From positions 3,410,001 to 3,474,000 of the forward strand of contig OZ241871.1 in the NCBI GenBank assembly GCA_965202955.1: a DNA stretch of 64,000 nt, in the 5' to 3' direction. A program made the position numbers and the translations under genes. Position 1 is the first letter of the stretch, and each line of letters begins with the position of its first letter. Origin of the DNA: Bin5 sp034422415 (GTDB lineage Bacteria; Chloroflexota; Anaerolineae; Caldilineales; Caldilineaceae). Shown piece by piece: positions 52,573-62,848 of the stretch. The notes under the pieces were generated by a model. The model worked only from the letters and a program-made list of their open reading frames with translations, made no database searches and was not told the DNA's origin.

Positions 52573-54489
52573 TCACTCCTTTTTCGGCGGCTCATCTACC
52601 CTCTTCCAATACAAGACGCCAAGCGGCGGCAGTTCCATAATCGTGGACCATGAAGAGTTCTGCCAAGGTATCGCCTCAGCCTTCAAGGGAAACGGATTGT
52701 CTATCCCGCTGCCGCCATAGATCGCCCAATCGCTGTTCAAAACCTGGTCGTAGCGGCCCGGCCCGGGCAGTCCGACGCGATAACCGTGTCGCGGCACGGG
52801 CGTAAAGTTGCAGACAACGAGAATGCTGTTCTTACATTCGGCATCGCGGCGCACAAAGCTGATGATCGAGTGAGCGGCGTCCTGGAAGTCGACCCATCGA
52901 AACCCTTCCCAGCTGTCATCGACCTGGTGTAAGGCCGTTTCCCAGCAATAGAGCCGGTTGATGTCTCTCACAAATCGCTGCAAGTTCCGGTGGTCGGCTT
53001 GCTCTAGGAGGTGCCAATCCAGGCTCGCCATCTCCGTCCACTCCCGCCACTGGCCAAACTCCCCTCCCATGAAAGTCAGCTTCTTGCCTGGATGTGCGTT
53101 CATCAGGCCGAAGAAGAGGCGGAGATGCGCAAACTGCTGCCACAAGTCGCCGGGCATCTTGCCAATCATCGACTTCTTCAGGTGGACGACCTCATCGTGA
53201 CTCAACGGGAGGATGAATTTCTCGCTGAAGGCATAGCTCAAACTGTAAGTAATCAGGCGATGATTGGTTCTGCGGTACAGCGGGTCCATCTCGAAAAAGC
53301 TCAGCGTGTCGTGCATCCAGCCCATGTTCCACTTGTAATCGAATCCCAGCCCGCCGGCATCAGCGGGTCGTGTAACCTTCGGCCAGATCGAGCTCTCTTC
53401 GGCAATCGTCAATAGGCCGGGCGCCCGTTCATGTAGCATCTCATTCGCTTGCCGCAAGAATGCGATGGCGTCGAGATTCTCCTGCCCTCCATACTGGTTC
53501 GGAACCCACTCGCCCTCCTCCCGGCTGTAGTTCAGATAGAGCATCGAGGCCACGGCGTCAACCCGCAGTCCGTCGATGTGATACTCCTCCGCCCAGAACA
53601 AGGCGCTTGCGAGCAGAAAATTTCGAACCTCGTTGCGCCCGTAGTCAAAGATCTTCGTACCCCAGTCGGGATGTTCGCCGCGGCGGGGGTCTTCATATTC
53701 ATATAGGGGTGTGCCGTCGAAGTAGGCCAGCCCGTGGGCATCCTTGGGAAAGTGGGCCGGCGCCCAGTCGAGGACCACGCCAACGCCGTTCCTATGGCAA
53801 TAGTCGACAAAATATTTGAAATCGTCGGGTCTTCCCAGGCGGCTGGTTGGTGCGAAATAGCCTGTCGTCTGGTAGCCCCACGACCCTTCGAACGGGTGCT
53901 CGGTTATGGGTAGAAGCTCGATATGCGTATAACCCATTTCGAGCACATACGCGACCAGCTGGTGCGCCAACTCCCGGTAACCGAGCGTGCTGTTGTCTTC
54001 CGGCGCCCGCCGCCAGCTGCCCAGGTGGACTTCGTAGATGTTTAGAGGTTGGGAAACCGCCTGCCTGCCGGCACGCTCTTCAAGCCACTTTTCGTCCCCC
54101 CAACCGTACCCTTCCAACGGCCAAACGCGGGACGCTGTCTCCGGGGCCTCCTCGGCGTAGAATCCGTACGGATCTGATTTGTCAATCCGGAAATCAACAA
54201 GCGGGAGCTGAATCGAATACTTGTACGCGCTGCCCGGCGGAAGCTCGGTCGGAACAAAGAGTTCCCAGATTCCTTCGCGCAGAGCCTGCATCGGCTGGGC
54301 GTGAGGGTCCCAGCCGTTGAAGTGGCCGATTACGCTTACACCTTGGGCATTCGGCGCCCAGACCGCGAACTGCACACCCTTGACGCCGTCCACGGACCGG
54401 TAATGCGCTCCGAATTTGCGGAAGCTGTAGAGGAAGTTGCCTTCACCGAAAAGGAAGGCCTCGTCATCTGTGAACCAGGACCCTGTCAA
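52573..54489 (-). CDS. glgB: 1,4-alpha-glucan branching enzyme GlgB
   Basis: Forms alpha-1,6 branches in glycogen. The 638-residue GH13 enzyme has an N-terminal CBM48-like domain (VKGVQFAVWAPNAQGVSVIG), VVLDWAPAHFPKDAHGL, the nucleophile region GLRVDAVASMLYLNY, the acid region LLTIAEESS, and LSHDEVVH. It has no large N1 domain, consistent with the shorter branching-enzyme form. It sits 137 bases downstream of the glycogen synthase-like gene and directly before nagA. Confidence 0.95.
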   Translation of the reverse strand: MTGSWFTDDEAFLFGEGNFLYSFRKFGAHYRSVDGVKGVQFAVWAPNAQGVSVIGHFNGWDPHAQPMQALREGIWELFVPTELPPGSAYKYSIQLPLVDFRIDKSDPYGFYAEEAPETASRVWPLEGYGWGDEKWLEERAGRQAVSQPLNIYEVHLGSWRRAPEDNSTLGYRELAHQLVAYVLEMGYTHIELLPITEHPFEGSWGYQTTGYFAPTSRLGRPDDFKYFVDYCHRNGVGVVLDWAPAHFPKDAHGLAYFDGTPLYEYEDPRRGEHPDWGTKIFDYGRNEVRNFLLASALFWAEEYHIDGLRVDAVASMLYLNYSREEGEWVPNQYGGQENLDAIAFLRQANEMLHERAPGLLTIAEESSIWPKVTRPADAGGLGFDYKWNMGWMHDTLSFFEMDPLYRRTNHRLITYSLSYAFSEKFILPLSHDEVVHLKKSMIGKMPGDLWQQFAHLRLFFGLMNAHPGKKLTFMGGEFGQWREWTEMASLDWHLLEQADHRNLQRFVRDINRLYCWETALHQVDDSWEGFRWVDFQDAAHSIISFVRRDAECKNSILVVCNFTPVPRHGYRVGLPGPGRYDQVLNSDWAIYGGSGIDNPFPLKAEAIPWQNSSWSTIMELPPLGVLYWKRVDEPPKKE

Positions 54490-54626
54490 CTCTCAGCGCC
54501 CTTCCTTCGCTCTCTCGCCAATTGCCCAGCGATGGCCGCCCTCTTCCCTCGCTAGCCTGTCAAAACGCCCGATCGCGGACCCTTTCAACAGCCCTGTATC
54601 CGCTTTTCGGCTCGCCGCAGGCGGGA

Positions 54627-56513
54627 TTAGAGGCAAATTCTCTTCAAAGCCGGCAAGAAAAAGTTGCTTACTACGGCCTCCCAACTCATGCTTGCGGCCA
54701 AGTCGTTTCCAATTTGGATCCGTTCCGCGACCCGTCCGCGCGGGGAGGGCAGGCGTTCGAAGATCTGTCGAGCGGTAGCTCCTGCATTGCGGACCTCGAC
54801 TTTGTCCCGCACCCCCTGGTCAATCGCGAGCGCCTCCTGGGCCGAACCCGGCGCCTCCTCCTCTGGCAGACCGATGTAGTCGGCGACTACCAGCGGGAAG
54901 CCTTTGTCGTTGATGAACGTTGATTCTCCTGAGCCGCCTGGCCATCCGCCGCCAGCCTCTGTCGGCAAGGGCTGCCCATCCACCGTTTCGCCTGACAACA
55001 ACCCCTGCCCCGCAAGTTCGCTGGCCCCCTGTTCAAGGAAACCGACACAGCCGCATACGTTGCTAACGCAGGCTATCGCTCCAAAATTTACCGGCTCAAC
55101 CTGCGCGATGCCAAAGGGCTCGTAGATGCTCTGACCGAACTCCACGTCGCTGCCGCGACGGATGTCCTGAAACTCCATCGCAGCCGGCATCCGAGTGCCG
55201 CATCGCTCCCGGCTCCAGCCAAATTGATTGACCAATACGATTCGACTGTTGCGGGCGAAGTGATTGAAAGGCTCCACACTGCTGAAAAAGAATGGCGCTT
55301 CTTCGCCGATCAGGTCACCGTTGTCCGCTCTGTGTCCTACCGGCCAACCGTATCGCGCCTCCCAGCGCCGCACCTGCTCTGCCGACCGGCCGGCCGGCTG
55401 GCTGGTTGCCAACACGAACAGCACTGCCTTCCTATCCACCGATCGCAACAACTGTTCCAAATGCATCATTACATGCGTGTCTCGCCACAGAGCCTTCGAT
55501 GGCACCAGCCGCGCCACATGCGTGAATACGTAGTCGGGCTTGTAGCCAAGCAGCCTGTTGCAGTATTCCCGAAGACGGCGCCTGGAGTTCCGCCGTTCCA
55601 CCGCCGTATTGACCTCCGCGTCGATTCCGTTGTATACGAGATCGATTCTGCAGTTGGCAAAGGGCCCGCCAAGAAAGCGCAACTCCTCTCTCACCAGGTC
55701 GCCCACGGCGAAAATCGCGTCGCAATGGACCGCCTGCCGAACAATGGCATGTTTGAAATGGGCGCTTTGGTCGCCGAACAAAGTCTCAAGCGGCAAATGG
55801 GACTCCCTGGCGCGGAGCATTACATTATAGAAACGGGTATCGTGGCCGCTGTGTCCTTCAACGAGAAGGCGCGCCGTCGCCATTTCATGCGCGTAAAAGA
55901 CCGTACGCCACTGCTCCGGTTCGTTCATTTGAGCCGCGAATACAACCGGCATCCCCAGCCATTCGTGGGCTATGATCACGCGCTCGTTTGGCGAGAGGCC
56001 CGCGTCAACTTCCAGCGCCTTCAGGCCCTCAAAAACTGGCTGGGCGATCGAGACATAGAGACCGTATTCGTAATCATGCTCATATCGCTGACTCTCGATG
56101 CCATAGTGCTCCCAAAGGTAGAAATAGAAACTCGAAACCTGCTCCATCGCCGGGTTGCTGGCATCAACCAGCAAGACTTCGTGCTCCACCTCCCCAAATC
56201 GGCGTACGCCATAGAGAATTCCCACTTGATAGGTCTGCTCAACTGTCCGCAGTGCCCATTGGACCGCCTCGCTGATCCCGTAGAAAATCCCGTGCAGGCT
56301 GCTGTATCGAATCTGCAGCCCGTTAACTCCGCTTATGAGCCTCTCCATCTGAAGTGAATCCCAGCCAAACATCGGACCCACCAGGATCGTTCGAGCAACC
56401 TGATCATTGTACTCTTTCGCGCCCAAGAGTCCTGCGAGAACGGAGCCAATGCCGCCCACTTTTGTGCCCGCTTCATGCGTCGCATGGATTACCAACGGGA
56501 TGGGATTCGACAC
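54627..56513 (-). CDS. Glycogen synthase-like glycosyltransferase
   Basis: A 628-residue GT-B transferase that resembles glycogen/starch synthases: PLVIHATHEAGTKVGGIGSV at the start (Lys and Gly-Gly loop for the nucleotide sugar), RVIIAHEWLGMPVVFAAQMN, DLVYNGID, and a C-terminal FGQSIYEPFGIAQVEPVNFG, the family's E-x7-E acceptor/donor motif. It is longer than classical GlgA (about 480) and has an insertion near residues 490-560 rich in Gly, so it may be a separate subfamily. With glgB downstream, a role in glycogen elongation is likely. Donor (ADP- or UDP-glucose) is unknown. Confidence 0.85.
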   Translation of the reverse strand: MSNPIPLVIHATHEAGTKVGGIGSVLAGLLGAKEYNDQVARTILVGPMFGWDSLQMERLISGVNGLQIRYSSLHGIFYGISEAVQWALRTVEQTYQVGILYGVRRFGEVEHEVLLVDASNPAMEQVSSFYFYLWEHYGIESQRYEHDYEYGLYVSIAQPVFEGLKALEVDAGLSPNERVIIAHEWLGMPVVFAAQMNEPEQWRTVFYAHEMATARLLVEGHSGHDTRFYNVMLRARESHLPLETLFGDQSAHFKHAIVRQAVHCDAIFAVGDLVREELRFLGGPFANCRIDLVYNGIDAEVNTAVERRNSRRRLREYCNRLLGYKPDYVFTHVARLVPSKALWRDTHVMMHLEQLLRSVDRKAVLFVLATSQPAGRSAEQVRRWEARYGWPVGHRADNGDLIGEEAPFFFSSVEPFNHFARNSRIVLVNQFGWSRERCGTRMPAAMEFQDIRRGSDVEFGQSIYEPFGIAQVEPVNFGAIACVSNVCGCVGFLEQGASELAGQGLLSGETVDGQPLPTEAGGGWPGGSGESTFINDKGFPLVVADYIGLPEEEAPGSAQEALAIDQGVRDKVEVRNAGATARQIFERLPSPRGRVAERIQIGNDLAASMSWEAVVSNFFLPALKRICL

Positions 56514-56693
56514 GTTTTTCTCCCGACAAATGGTAGCCGATTCATACCATCATAGCACAGGACAACACGCCCAAACCAATCATTTTTCGGGCCTCCAGAG
56601 AGCCCAGCCCTGCAGTGACCAGCGGCTGGAGATTGAGCGTTGCGCCATACTATGCTATGGTGGCGCGCGCGGCCCACCGCCCAGGAGAACCAG

Positions 56694-57857
56694 ATGAGAG
56701 AAGAGGAAAAGTTCGCACTCTTGCAGAAGAGCGTCAGGCGGCTAACGCTGATCTGCAGTGTGACCTTGCTCGTCGGCGTGCTGCTGCTGCGTTTCACAGC
56801 TCTGAACACCGACTTCAATGCACGACGCTGGCTCATGTTCTCAGCGCTCGTCGTCGCCGGCGAATTCTGGTACCTGCGCCGCGTTCTCCGCCAGAATCAC
56901 CACCCCGATTCAGACCAGCTGTATCCGGACTTGGGCCCCGCCAACCTGCTGACGATTTACCGCGGCCTCGCCTACGCCTGGATGGCCGGATTCCTCCTCC
57001 TGCCCCGGCCGGGCGGACCTATGGACTGGCTGCCAGCCCTGCTGTACGTGGCAGCAAGCATCACCGACGTATTTGACGGATATGTCGCGCGCAAGACAGA
57101 CCGCGTTTCGCGGTTGGGCGAGACGCTTGACATGGAATTTGACGGTTTGGGAGTGCTCATCGCGTGCATGCTCGCCGTCCAATACGGGCAACTGCCCCTG
57201 GTCTTTCTGCTGGTGGGCATCGCGCGTCCACTCTTCGTCGGCGGGATGCTGTTGCGGACACGCAAGGGACTGCCCAACCACTCAATGACAGAGAGCAACC
57301 AGCGGCGTATAATCGCCGGTCTGCTCATGATTTTTCTTTCCACCGTGCTCTGGCCGATCTTCAAACCGCCGGAGACTTACGTTGTCGGCGCAGTCTTCGG
57401 CGGCGCGGTGACGCTCAGCTTTGTACGCGACTGGCTTGTAACCATTGGGTGGATAAGACCCGACCATTCAGCCTACACCATTTGGCGCGCCCGTCTGAAG
57501 ATGTGGTCGCTACTGTGGTTGCCGGTTGGTCTGCGAATCTTGGCCGCGGCGCTCGTCTCTCTTCTTGTGATGAGCCTGCTTTCCGGAGCATCCCATCTGC
57601 CAGCGGCCGCGAATCTCATCATCGCTCTGGTCGGCGCGTTCGGTGGCGTCGCCGTCCTGCTGGGGCTAGCCGCAAGATCGGCATCCGGCCTTGTCATCTT
57701 AGCCTCTTACGTCGACTATGCCTTCGGCGGCCAGCCGTCGTTGGGACTCCCGCTCCTGTTCATTTCATCACTGCTGATGGTCCTTGGAAGCGGCCATTTC
57801 ACCCTCTGGATCCCGGAAGAACGCTGGCTGCGAATCGGCGCCATCGTAGAACAGTAG
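56694..57857 (+). CDS. CDP-alcohol phosphatidyltransferase family membrane protein
   Basis: A 387-residue membrane protein with the full CDP-OH signature: D128-G129-x2-A132-R133-x8-G142-x3-D146-x3-D150 (in VFDGYVARKTDRVSRLGE and LDMEFDG). Members link a CDP-activated lipid or polyol to an alcohol at the membrane. It is about twice the usual length, with extra C-terminal helices (about 230-370). AGGAG stands eight bases before the ATG. A possible promoter is TTGAGC (56633) with TATGGT (56656) 17 bases away. Two further plus-strand genes follow. Confidence 0.87.
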   Translation: MREEEKFALLQKSVRRLTLICSVTLLVGVLLLRFTALNTDFNARRWLMFSALVVAGEFWYLRRVLRQNHHPDSDQLYPDLGPANLLTIYRGLAYAWMAGFLLLPRPGGPMDWLPALLYVAASITDVFDGYVARKTDRVSRLGETLDMEFDGLGVLIACMLAVQYGQLPLVFLLVGIARPLFVGGMLLRTRKGLPNHSMTESNQRRIIAGLLMIFLSTVLWPIFKPPETYVVGAVFGGAVTLSFVRDWLVTIGWIRPDHSAYTIWRARLKMWSLLWLPVGLRILAAALVSLLVMSLLSGASHLPAAANLIIALVGAFGGVAVLLGLAARSASGLVILASYVDYAFGGQPSLGLPLLFISSLLMVLGSGHFTLWIPEERWLRIGAIVEQ

Positions 57858-57983
57858 CCGGTCCACAGGGCCGTGCCGGGCCAGGCGTTGAGAAAAGAGC
57901 AAATGTGTGAGACTATATTGTGGCCCGACCTATGCCGCGCGGCGGCGTTCCCATTTCGGGCCCAAGAATGGAGGTTCAAGATA

Positions 57984-58346
57984 ATGGACGAATTTCGATC
58001 CTTGAATGCACAGTCATACCGCATCATGGGGCTCGCGCTTCTGACCGGCTTGATCCATCTGTTTCTTGGCGTCCAGGATGGGATTGCCATCTTCATCCTC
58101 AACGGGCTGGGTTTCATCGCACTGGTTGTCGGTCTCTACCTGGTCCCCCAGCTCGCCAACTTGAGGACCTTCATTCGCTGGGCGCTCTTGGCCTACACGG
58201 CCGTTACGATAATCGCCTACTTTGTGCTCAACCAACTGGAGTCTCTGGAGAACGGTTTTGGTCTTCTTACCAAGGCTGTTGAACTGATTCTGGTCTTGTT
58301 GTTGATCGTCGAACAGAGGAATGCTCATGCAAATCGAGGAACTTGA
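57984..58346 (+). CDS. Small four-helix membrane protein, unknown
   Basis: A 120-residue protein with four hydrophobic helices (such as IMGLALLTGLIHLFLGVQDG and GLGFIALVVGLYLV). Its start (ATG 57984) has GGAGG nine bases upstream; the open frame begins earlier at 57873 without support. No family recognised. It overlaps the next gene's start by 20 bases, suggesting translation coupling with the PLP enzyme. Confidence 0.72.
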   Translation: MDEFRSLNAQSYRIMGLALLTGLIHLFLGVQDGIAIFILNGLGFIALVVGLYLVPQLANLRTFIRWALLAYTAVTIIAYFVLNQLESLENGFGLLTKAVELILVLLLIVEQRNAHANRGT

Positions 58347-59373
58347 CACCCCGGTAGCAGTCGTCGATCTGGACCGGCTTTCCGCCAACATCGAGCGGCT
58401 CCAGGCCTACCTGGACAAGCACGGCATCGACAACCGGCCCCACATAAAGACACACCGCATCCCTGCCATCGCGCATATGCAGATGCAGGCGGGCGCTGTC
58501 GGCATCACCTGTCAGACCTTGGGCGAAGCAGAGGTGATGTGCAGCGCAGGCATCCACGACATCTTCCTGCCCTACAACTTGCTCAGCCAGACCAAATTGA
58601 GACGACTGATGCTTCTCTCGCGTAGGGCCAGGATAAGCGTCACCGCCGACTCCGCCCGCACGGTCGAAGGCTACGCCAACGCAGCCGCGCAGGAAGGTAC
58701 GGTTCTGCCCGTCTTGATCGAAATGGACGGTGGCTATGAACGTTGCGGTGTGACCACAACCGATGGCGTGCGCGCTCTGGCCCGGCAGATCGACGGCGCT
58801 GCGAACCTACGCTTCGGCGGACTCATGGTATACCCTTGCAATCCGGAAGCCAACGCCTTCATGGCCGAGTCAAAGATGCTGCTCGCCCAGGACGGACTGG
58901 CCGCGGAACGGGTCAGCGGCGGCAGCTCTTTTGTAATGTGGCAGGCACATGAGTTTACCGAATTCACCGAATATCGGGCCGGCATGTATGTCTATGGCGA
59001 CCGTAACCTGGTCGATGCCGGCGTGATGACACTGGATCAATGCTCATACTTCGTGTTGGCAACCGTCGTCAGCCGGCCAACCGAGGATCGAGTCGTTTTG
59101 GATTCGGGCGGTAAGTCGTTGGCCGCGGACAGCGCCAGAATGTCGTCCGGGCACGGACTGATCATCGAGTATCCGGAGGCGGAACTCTTCAAGCTGTCGG
59201 AGGAGCACGGCCACGTCGACGTTTCCCGCTGCGCGCGTAAGCCGGAGATCGGCGAACGGGTCACCGTGCTTGCCAACCACTGCTGCGTCTCAAACAATCT
59301 CTTTTCGCGTGTGGTCGGCCACAGAAACGGAGAAGTTGAACTGGAGTGGCCTATCCTGGCGAAGGGTTGGTGA
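58327..59373 (+). CDS. D-serine dehydratase/D-threonine aldolase-like PLP enzyme
   Basis: A 348-residue fold-type III PLP enzyme. The N-terminus ELDTPVAVVDLDRLSANIER and NRPHIKTHRIP (PLP Lys41) match the DSD1/D-threonine aldolase family, and the C-terminal VLANHCCVSNN gives the His-X-Cys zinc site of that family. It should act on a D-hydroxy amino acid; whether it eliminates or cleaves is not clear. I prefer ATG 58327 over 58321 because AGAGGA then has proper spacing. Confidence 0.88.
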   Translation: MQIEELDTPVAVVDLDRLSANIERLQAYLDKHGIDNRPHIKTHRIPAIAHMQMQAGAVGITCQTLGEAEVMCSAGIHDIFLPYNLLSQTKLRRLMLLSRRARISVTADSARTVEGYANAAAQEGTVLPVLIEMDGGYERCGVTTTDGVRALARQIDGAANLRFGGLMVYPCNPEANAFMAESKMLLAQDGLAAERVSGGSSFVMWQAHEFTEFTEYRAGMYVYGDRNLVDAGVMTLDQCSYFVLATVVSRPTEDRVVLDSGGKSLAADSARMSSGHGLIIEYPEAELFKLSEEHGHVDVSRCARKPEIGERVTVLANHCCVSNNLFSRVVGHRNGEVELEWPILAKGW

Positions 59374-59488
59374 AGAACGCGCACTCGACAGGACTGAAGG
59401 CGCCCTCTCTTCCGCATCGGCTGCTTCTCTTGGCCTGAATCCCCCCTCTGGAACTTCCAGTTACCTGGCGGCCCAGGCAGGAGACGCA

Positions 59489-61357
59489 TCAGAAGGACAA
59501 ACCTAGAAGACTCGGTACGACGACAACGACGAGATACAGCAGAAGGATTACAACCAGTAGAAGACGTACTTTCGCCCAGACGCTGAGATTTCCAAACCAG
59601 TTTCCGCCGCTGCGGCGGGGACGTGGAGGAGGAAAATCGTCCGGACGCACCGAAGCTTGGCGCCCATACTTTGGATCGGAGTATTCGTCGGGTGCATCAT
59701 CGGCGCGGCGCTGGGGCACGCCCGCGAACTCCTCGCCTTCTGCCACCGGATAGCTCAGAATCCGATTAAGGTCGAATGCTAGCGATGGCAGCCGCGACTT
59801 GAGAGCGTCCAGTCCCGGCTGCTCGATGTAGAGCAGGTCCAGGTCTGTCTCGGCAAAAGCGCTCTGTCCGTAAGGTTCATCAGACAGAATCGCCTTTTCT
59901 CCAAAGATTTCGCCCTCGCCGCGCGTCCAACTGCCTGCGCCGTTGACAGGTTGCAGTCGTACAATCCCACCTTCTATAAAGTAAAGCGCATCGCTCGGCG
60001 CCCCTGTCCGGTAAATCTGCTCGCCGGCAGGAATTTGAGCCTGTTGCAAATGATGTGCGACTTCCCTCAACTCGCGCGAGGAGAGGTCAGACAGCAGCGG
60101 AAATCGGCGCAGCCGTCCCTCGTCCATCGTGTCCTGACGGGCGCTGCGGCGCGCTGATACCGCCTGGTCGAGGGCCGATCCAATGGCAGGATGGAGGCCC
60201 ACCAACTCCTGGAGATCAGTTCTGTACAATACCCACAAATTCGTATTGCGAATTGCAGTTGCGTTCTCTAGGCGGTCCTCCCCAGTCAGCAGACTCATGG
60301 CGCCAAAGAAGCTGCCAACACCGATTCGAGCCAGCTCCTCCAGGACTCCGCTCTCGTTTTCCGCAGTCAACTCCACCTCGCCCTGGTCAACCAGAAACAG
60401 GGCGTCACTCGGGTCTCCCAAACGGTAAATCGGCTCGCCCGCCGGAACATGCTGAAGAACCAACCGCTGAACGATCGCGTGCAAATTGGCCGGCTCAAGC
60501 TGGGCAAAGAGAGGTGTCTGTGCAAGTCTCACAACCGCCTGGGTCTGGTCCGCCACACTGAGACGACTGCGGCTGTGGCGCCCTAGCGTGCGGCGCAGCA
60601 AGGGAAACTGGCTGCTCAAGCTGAAAAATGTAGCCGACGGTAACGTCCAGATAAGACAGTCCTCCACGGCATACGCGCTGGTGTCGTAGGGCTTGTTTGT
60701 CAAGAGTGGAAGCACCCCAAAAAGACTTCCCGATTCCACCATGCTTGCATTCGGCCTGGAATTCTCCGGCGTTGGCGTTGGCTGCAATTCAAGGCTTCCC
60801 CTCTCCAGCAGAAACAGCGCCTCGGCCTGGTCACCGGTCCGGTAGAGAAAACTGCCTCGCTCGAGCTGGTGTGGCTGCATGCTTCTTGCAACCGGCCAGA
60901 GAACCTTGTGAGGCAACTCTCCCAGCGCACGCGTTTTGGCAAGTTGCGCCACCAGGTAGTCTTCCAACTGCGCGATCTGTTCGCCGAAGTTCTGGCTGAG
61001 CTTTACGCCAATGTTGAAGTGACGCTGCAACAAATTCCGCAAGTTTGCATCTGGTAAAGCCCACAACTGTACATCCGTGGCGGCCACGGCGCTTGTATTG
61101 TGGGCCAGCCCGCGCAGGAACTCCGCTTCACCCAACAAACTTCCCGGGCCCAGTGTCGCCAGCACAGAGCCATCCGGATCCAGCAGACGGACAAAGCCAT
61201 TTCGAATCAAATAAAGCTCGTTGCAGGTCTCATCGTTTCGGAATATGGCAGCGCCCGCGCGTTGATTCTCTTCGCGAAAAACTACAACAACCTCCCGAAG
61301 TTCTTCGTCTGACAAGCCTTGAAACAGTGGCGTTGCGCGCAGGAATTCGACGGACAT
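59489..61357 (-). CDS. Tail-anchored protein with four cyclic-nucleotide-binding-like domains
   Basis: A 622-residue protein with four CNB-type domains: about residues 8-125, 150-265, 280-400 and 417-535. Each has the beta-barrel pattern (LFLLERGSLELQ, LFLVDQGEVEL, LYFIEGGIVRLQ) and an F/LGE- or FG-type cassette. None keeps the Arg that binds the cyclic phosphate: after LLGEAEFLRG, LFGVLPLLTN, FFGAMSLLTG and IFGEKAILSD the expected R-x-A is missing. A Pro/Arg-rich linker leads to one C-terminal membrane helix (about 597-618). It is alone on the minus strand; function is unknown. Confidence 0.86.
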   Translation of the reverse strand: MSVEFLRATPLFQGLSDEELREVVVVFREENQRAGAAIFRNDETCNELYLIRNGFVRLLDPDGSVLATLGPGSLLGEAEFLRGLAHNTSAVAATDVQLWALPDANLRNLLQRHFNIGVKLSQNFGEQIAQLEDYLVAQLAKTRALGELPHKVLWPVARSMQPHQLERGSFLYRTGDQAEALFLLERGSLELQPTPTPENSRPNASMVESGSLFGVLPLLTNKPYDTSAYAVEDCLIWTLPSATFFSLSSQFPLLRRTLGRHSRSRLSVADQTQAVVRLAQTPLFAQLEPANLHAIVQRLVLQHVPAGEPIYRLGDPSDALFLVDQGEVELTAENESGVLEELARIGVGSFFGAMSLLTGEDRLENATAIRNTNLWVLYRTDLQELVGLHPAIGSALDQAVSARRSARQDTMDEGRLRRFPLLSDLSSRELREVAHHLQQAQIPAGEQIYRTGAPSDALYFIEGGIVRLQPVNGAGSWTRGEGEIFGEKAILSDEPYGQSAFAETDLDLLYIEQPGLDALKSRLPSLAFDLNRILSYPVAEGEEFAGVPQRRADDAPDEYSDPKYGRQASVRPDDFPPPRPRRSGGNWFGNLSVWAKVRLLLVVILLLYLVVVVVPSLLGLSF

Positions 61358-61929
<572 letters not shown>

Positions 61930-61937
61930 CCAAGTGC

Positions 61938-61967
61938 AGTATAGCGGTTTGGCGTTCGTTCAGTCAA
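61938..61967 (-). promoter_or_regulatory. tRNA-Leu promoter
   Basis: On the minus strand TTGACT (61967-61962) and TATACT (61943-61938) are 18 bases apart; initiation would fall within a few bases of the mature tRNA 5' end at 61929. Confidence 0.75.
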
Positions 61968-62123
61968 GTGACGTCGAATTACTTCCACTATTCGAGAATA
62001 TTCGCTTCCATTGACAACCATTGCGTACAGTCCACTGACTTCCGACTATTGTGGCGTAGCAATGAAACAGAGAGGGCTGGAAGGCCGCACAGTCCTCCGT
62101 TCGCGTGCCAAAGCGGGCAGGAA

Positions 62124-62714
62124 ATGAACCTGGACGATCTGATAGAACGCTCGCAGCAAGGAGATCTGGAGGCGTTCAACCAACTGGTTATCGAGTATCA
62201 GGGGTTTGGCTACAATGTCGCCTACCGCCTTCTCGATGACGCTGACTCGGCCGCCGATGCTATTCAGGATAGCTTTTTGAAGGCGTTTCGGGGGCTGGAC
62301 AACTACCGGGGCGGGAGCTTCAAGGGCTGGCTGACGCGCATCGTAGTCAACACCTGCTACGACCACCTGCGCCACCGAAAACGGAAGACGACGGAAAGCC
62401 TCGATGATATGCCAGTCGAGGAGGAGTACGTTGCAGAACTTACGGACCGTAGCGAAACCCCCCATGAGTTCGCCGAACGAAGAGAGCTGCAGGCCCTGAT
62501 CGGTTCCGCAATTACATCCTTACCCGAAGTCCTGCGCACGACAATCGTACTTCGCGACATCGAAGGGTATGCCTACGAGGAGATTGCGGATATTACAAGC
62601 GTTGCCGTCGGTACGGTAAAATCCCGCATCAGCAGGGCGCGTGGCCGGGTTAGGGATTATCTCAACCAGCATACGGAACTTTTGCCAGCCGATTATCGTC
62701 ATTCAAGGAAGTAG
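62124..62714 (+). CDS. ECF-family RNA polymerase sigma factor
   Basis: A 196-residue extracytoplasmic-function sigma factor of the RpoE type. Region 2 spans VIEYQGFGYNVAYRLLDD to GWLTRIVVNTCYDHLR, and region 4 covers LPEVLRTTIVLRDIEG and VAVGTVKSRISRARGRVRDY. It directs polymerase to a stress regulon. The open frame starts upstream over the tRNA, but the ATG at 62124 (MNLDDLIERSQQGD) is the normal start. The anti-sigma-like gene follows, the usual pairing. Confidence 0.95.
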   Translation: MNLDDLIERSQQGDLEAFNQLVIEYQGFGYNVAYRLLDDADSAADAIQDSFLKAFRGLDNYRGGSFKGWLTRIVVNTCYDHLRHRKRKTTESLDDMPVEEEYVAELTDRSETPHEFAERRELQALIGSAITSLPEVLRTTIVLRDIEGYAYEEIADITSVAVGTVKSRISRARGRVRDYLNQHTELLPADYRHSRK

Positions 62715-62848
62715 GGGAACTATGTTCTCCGGCCTGGATTCCCAATTGCAAACGGCAGCCTGAGAGGGAGCCCGTAGGCCGGCATACCAAACGCGGTCAG
62801 TCTGCAAAACTGTTCAAGAATGTCAGCAGCACCTCAGAGCCATAAACA

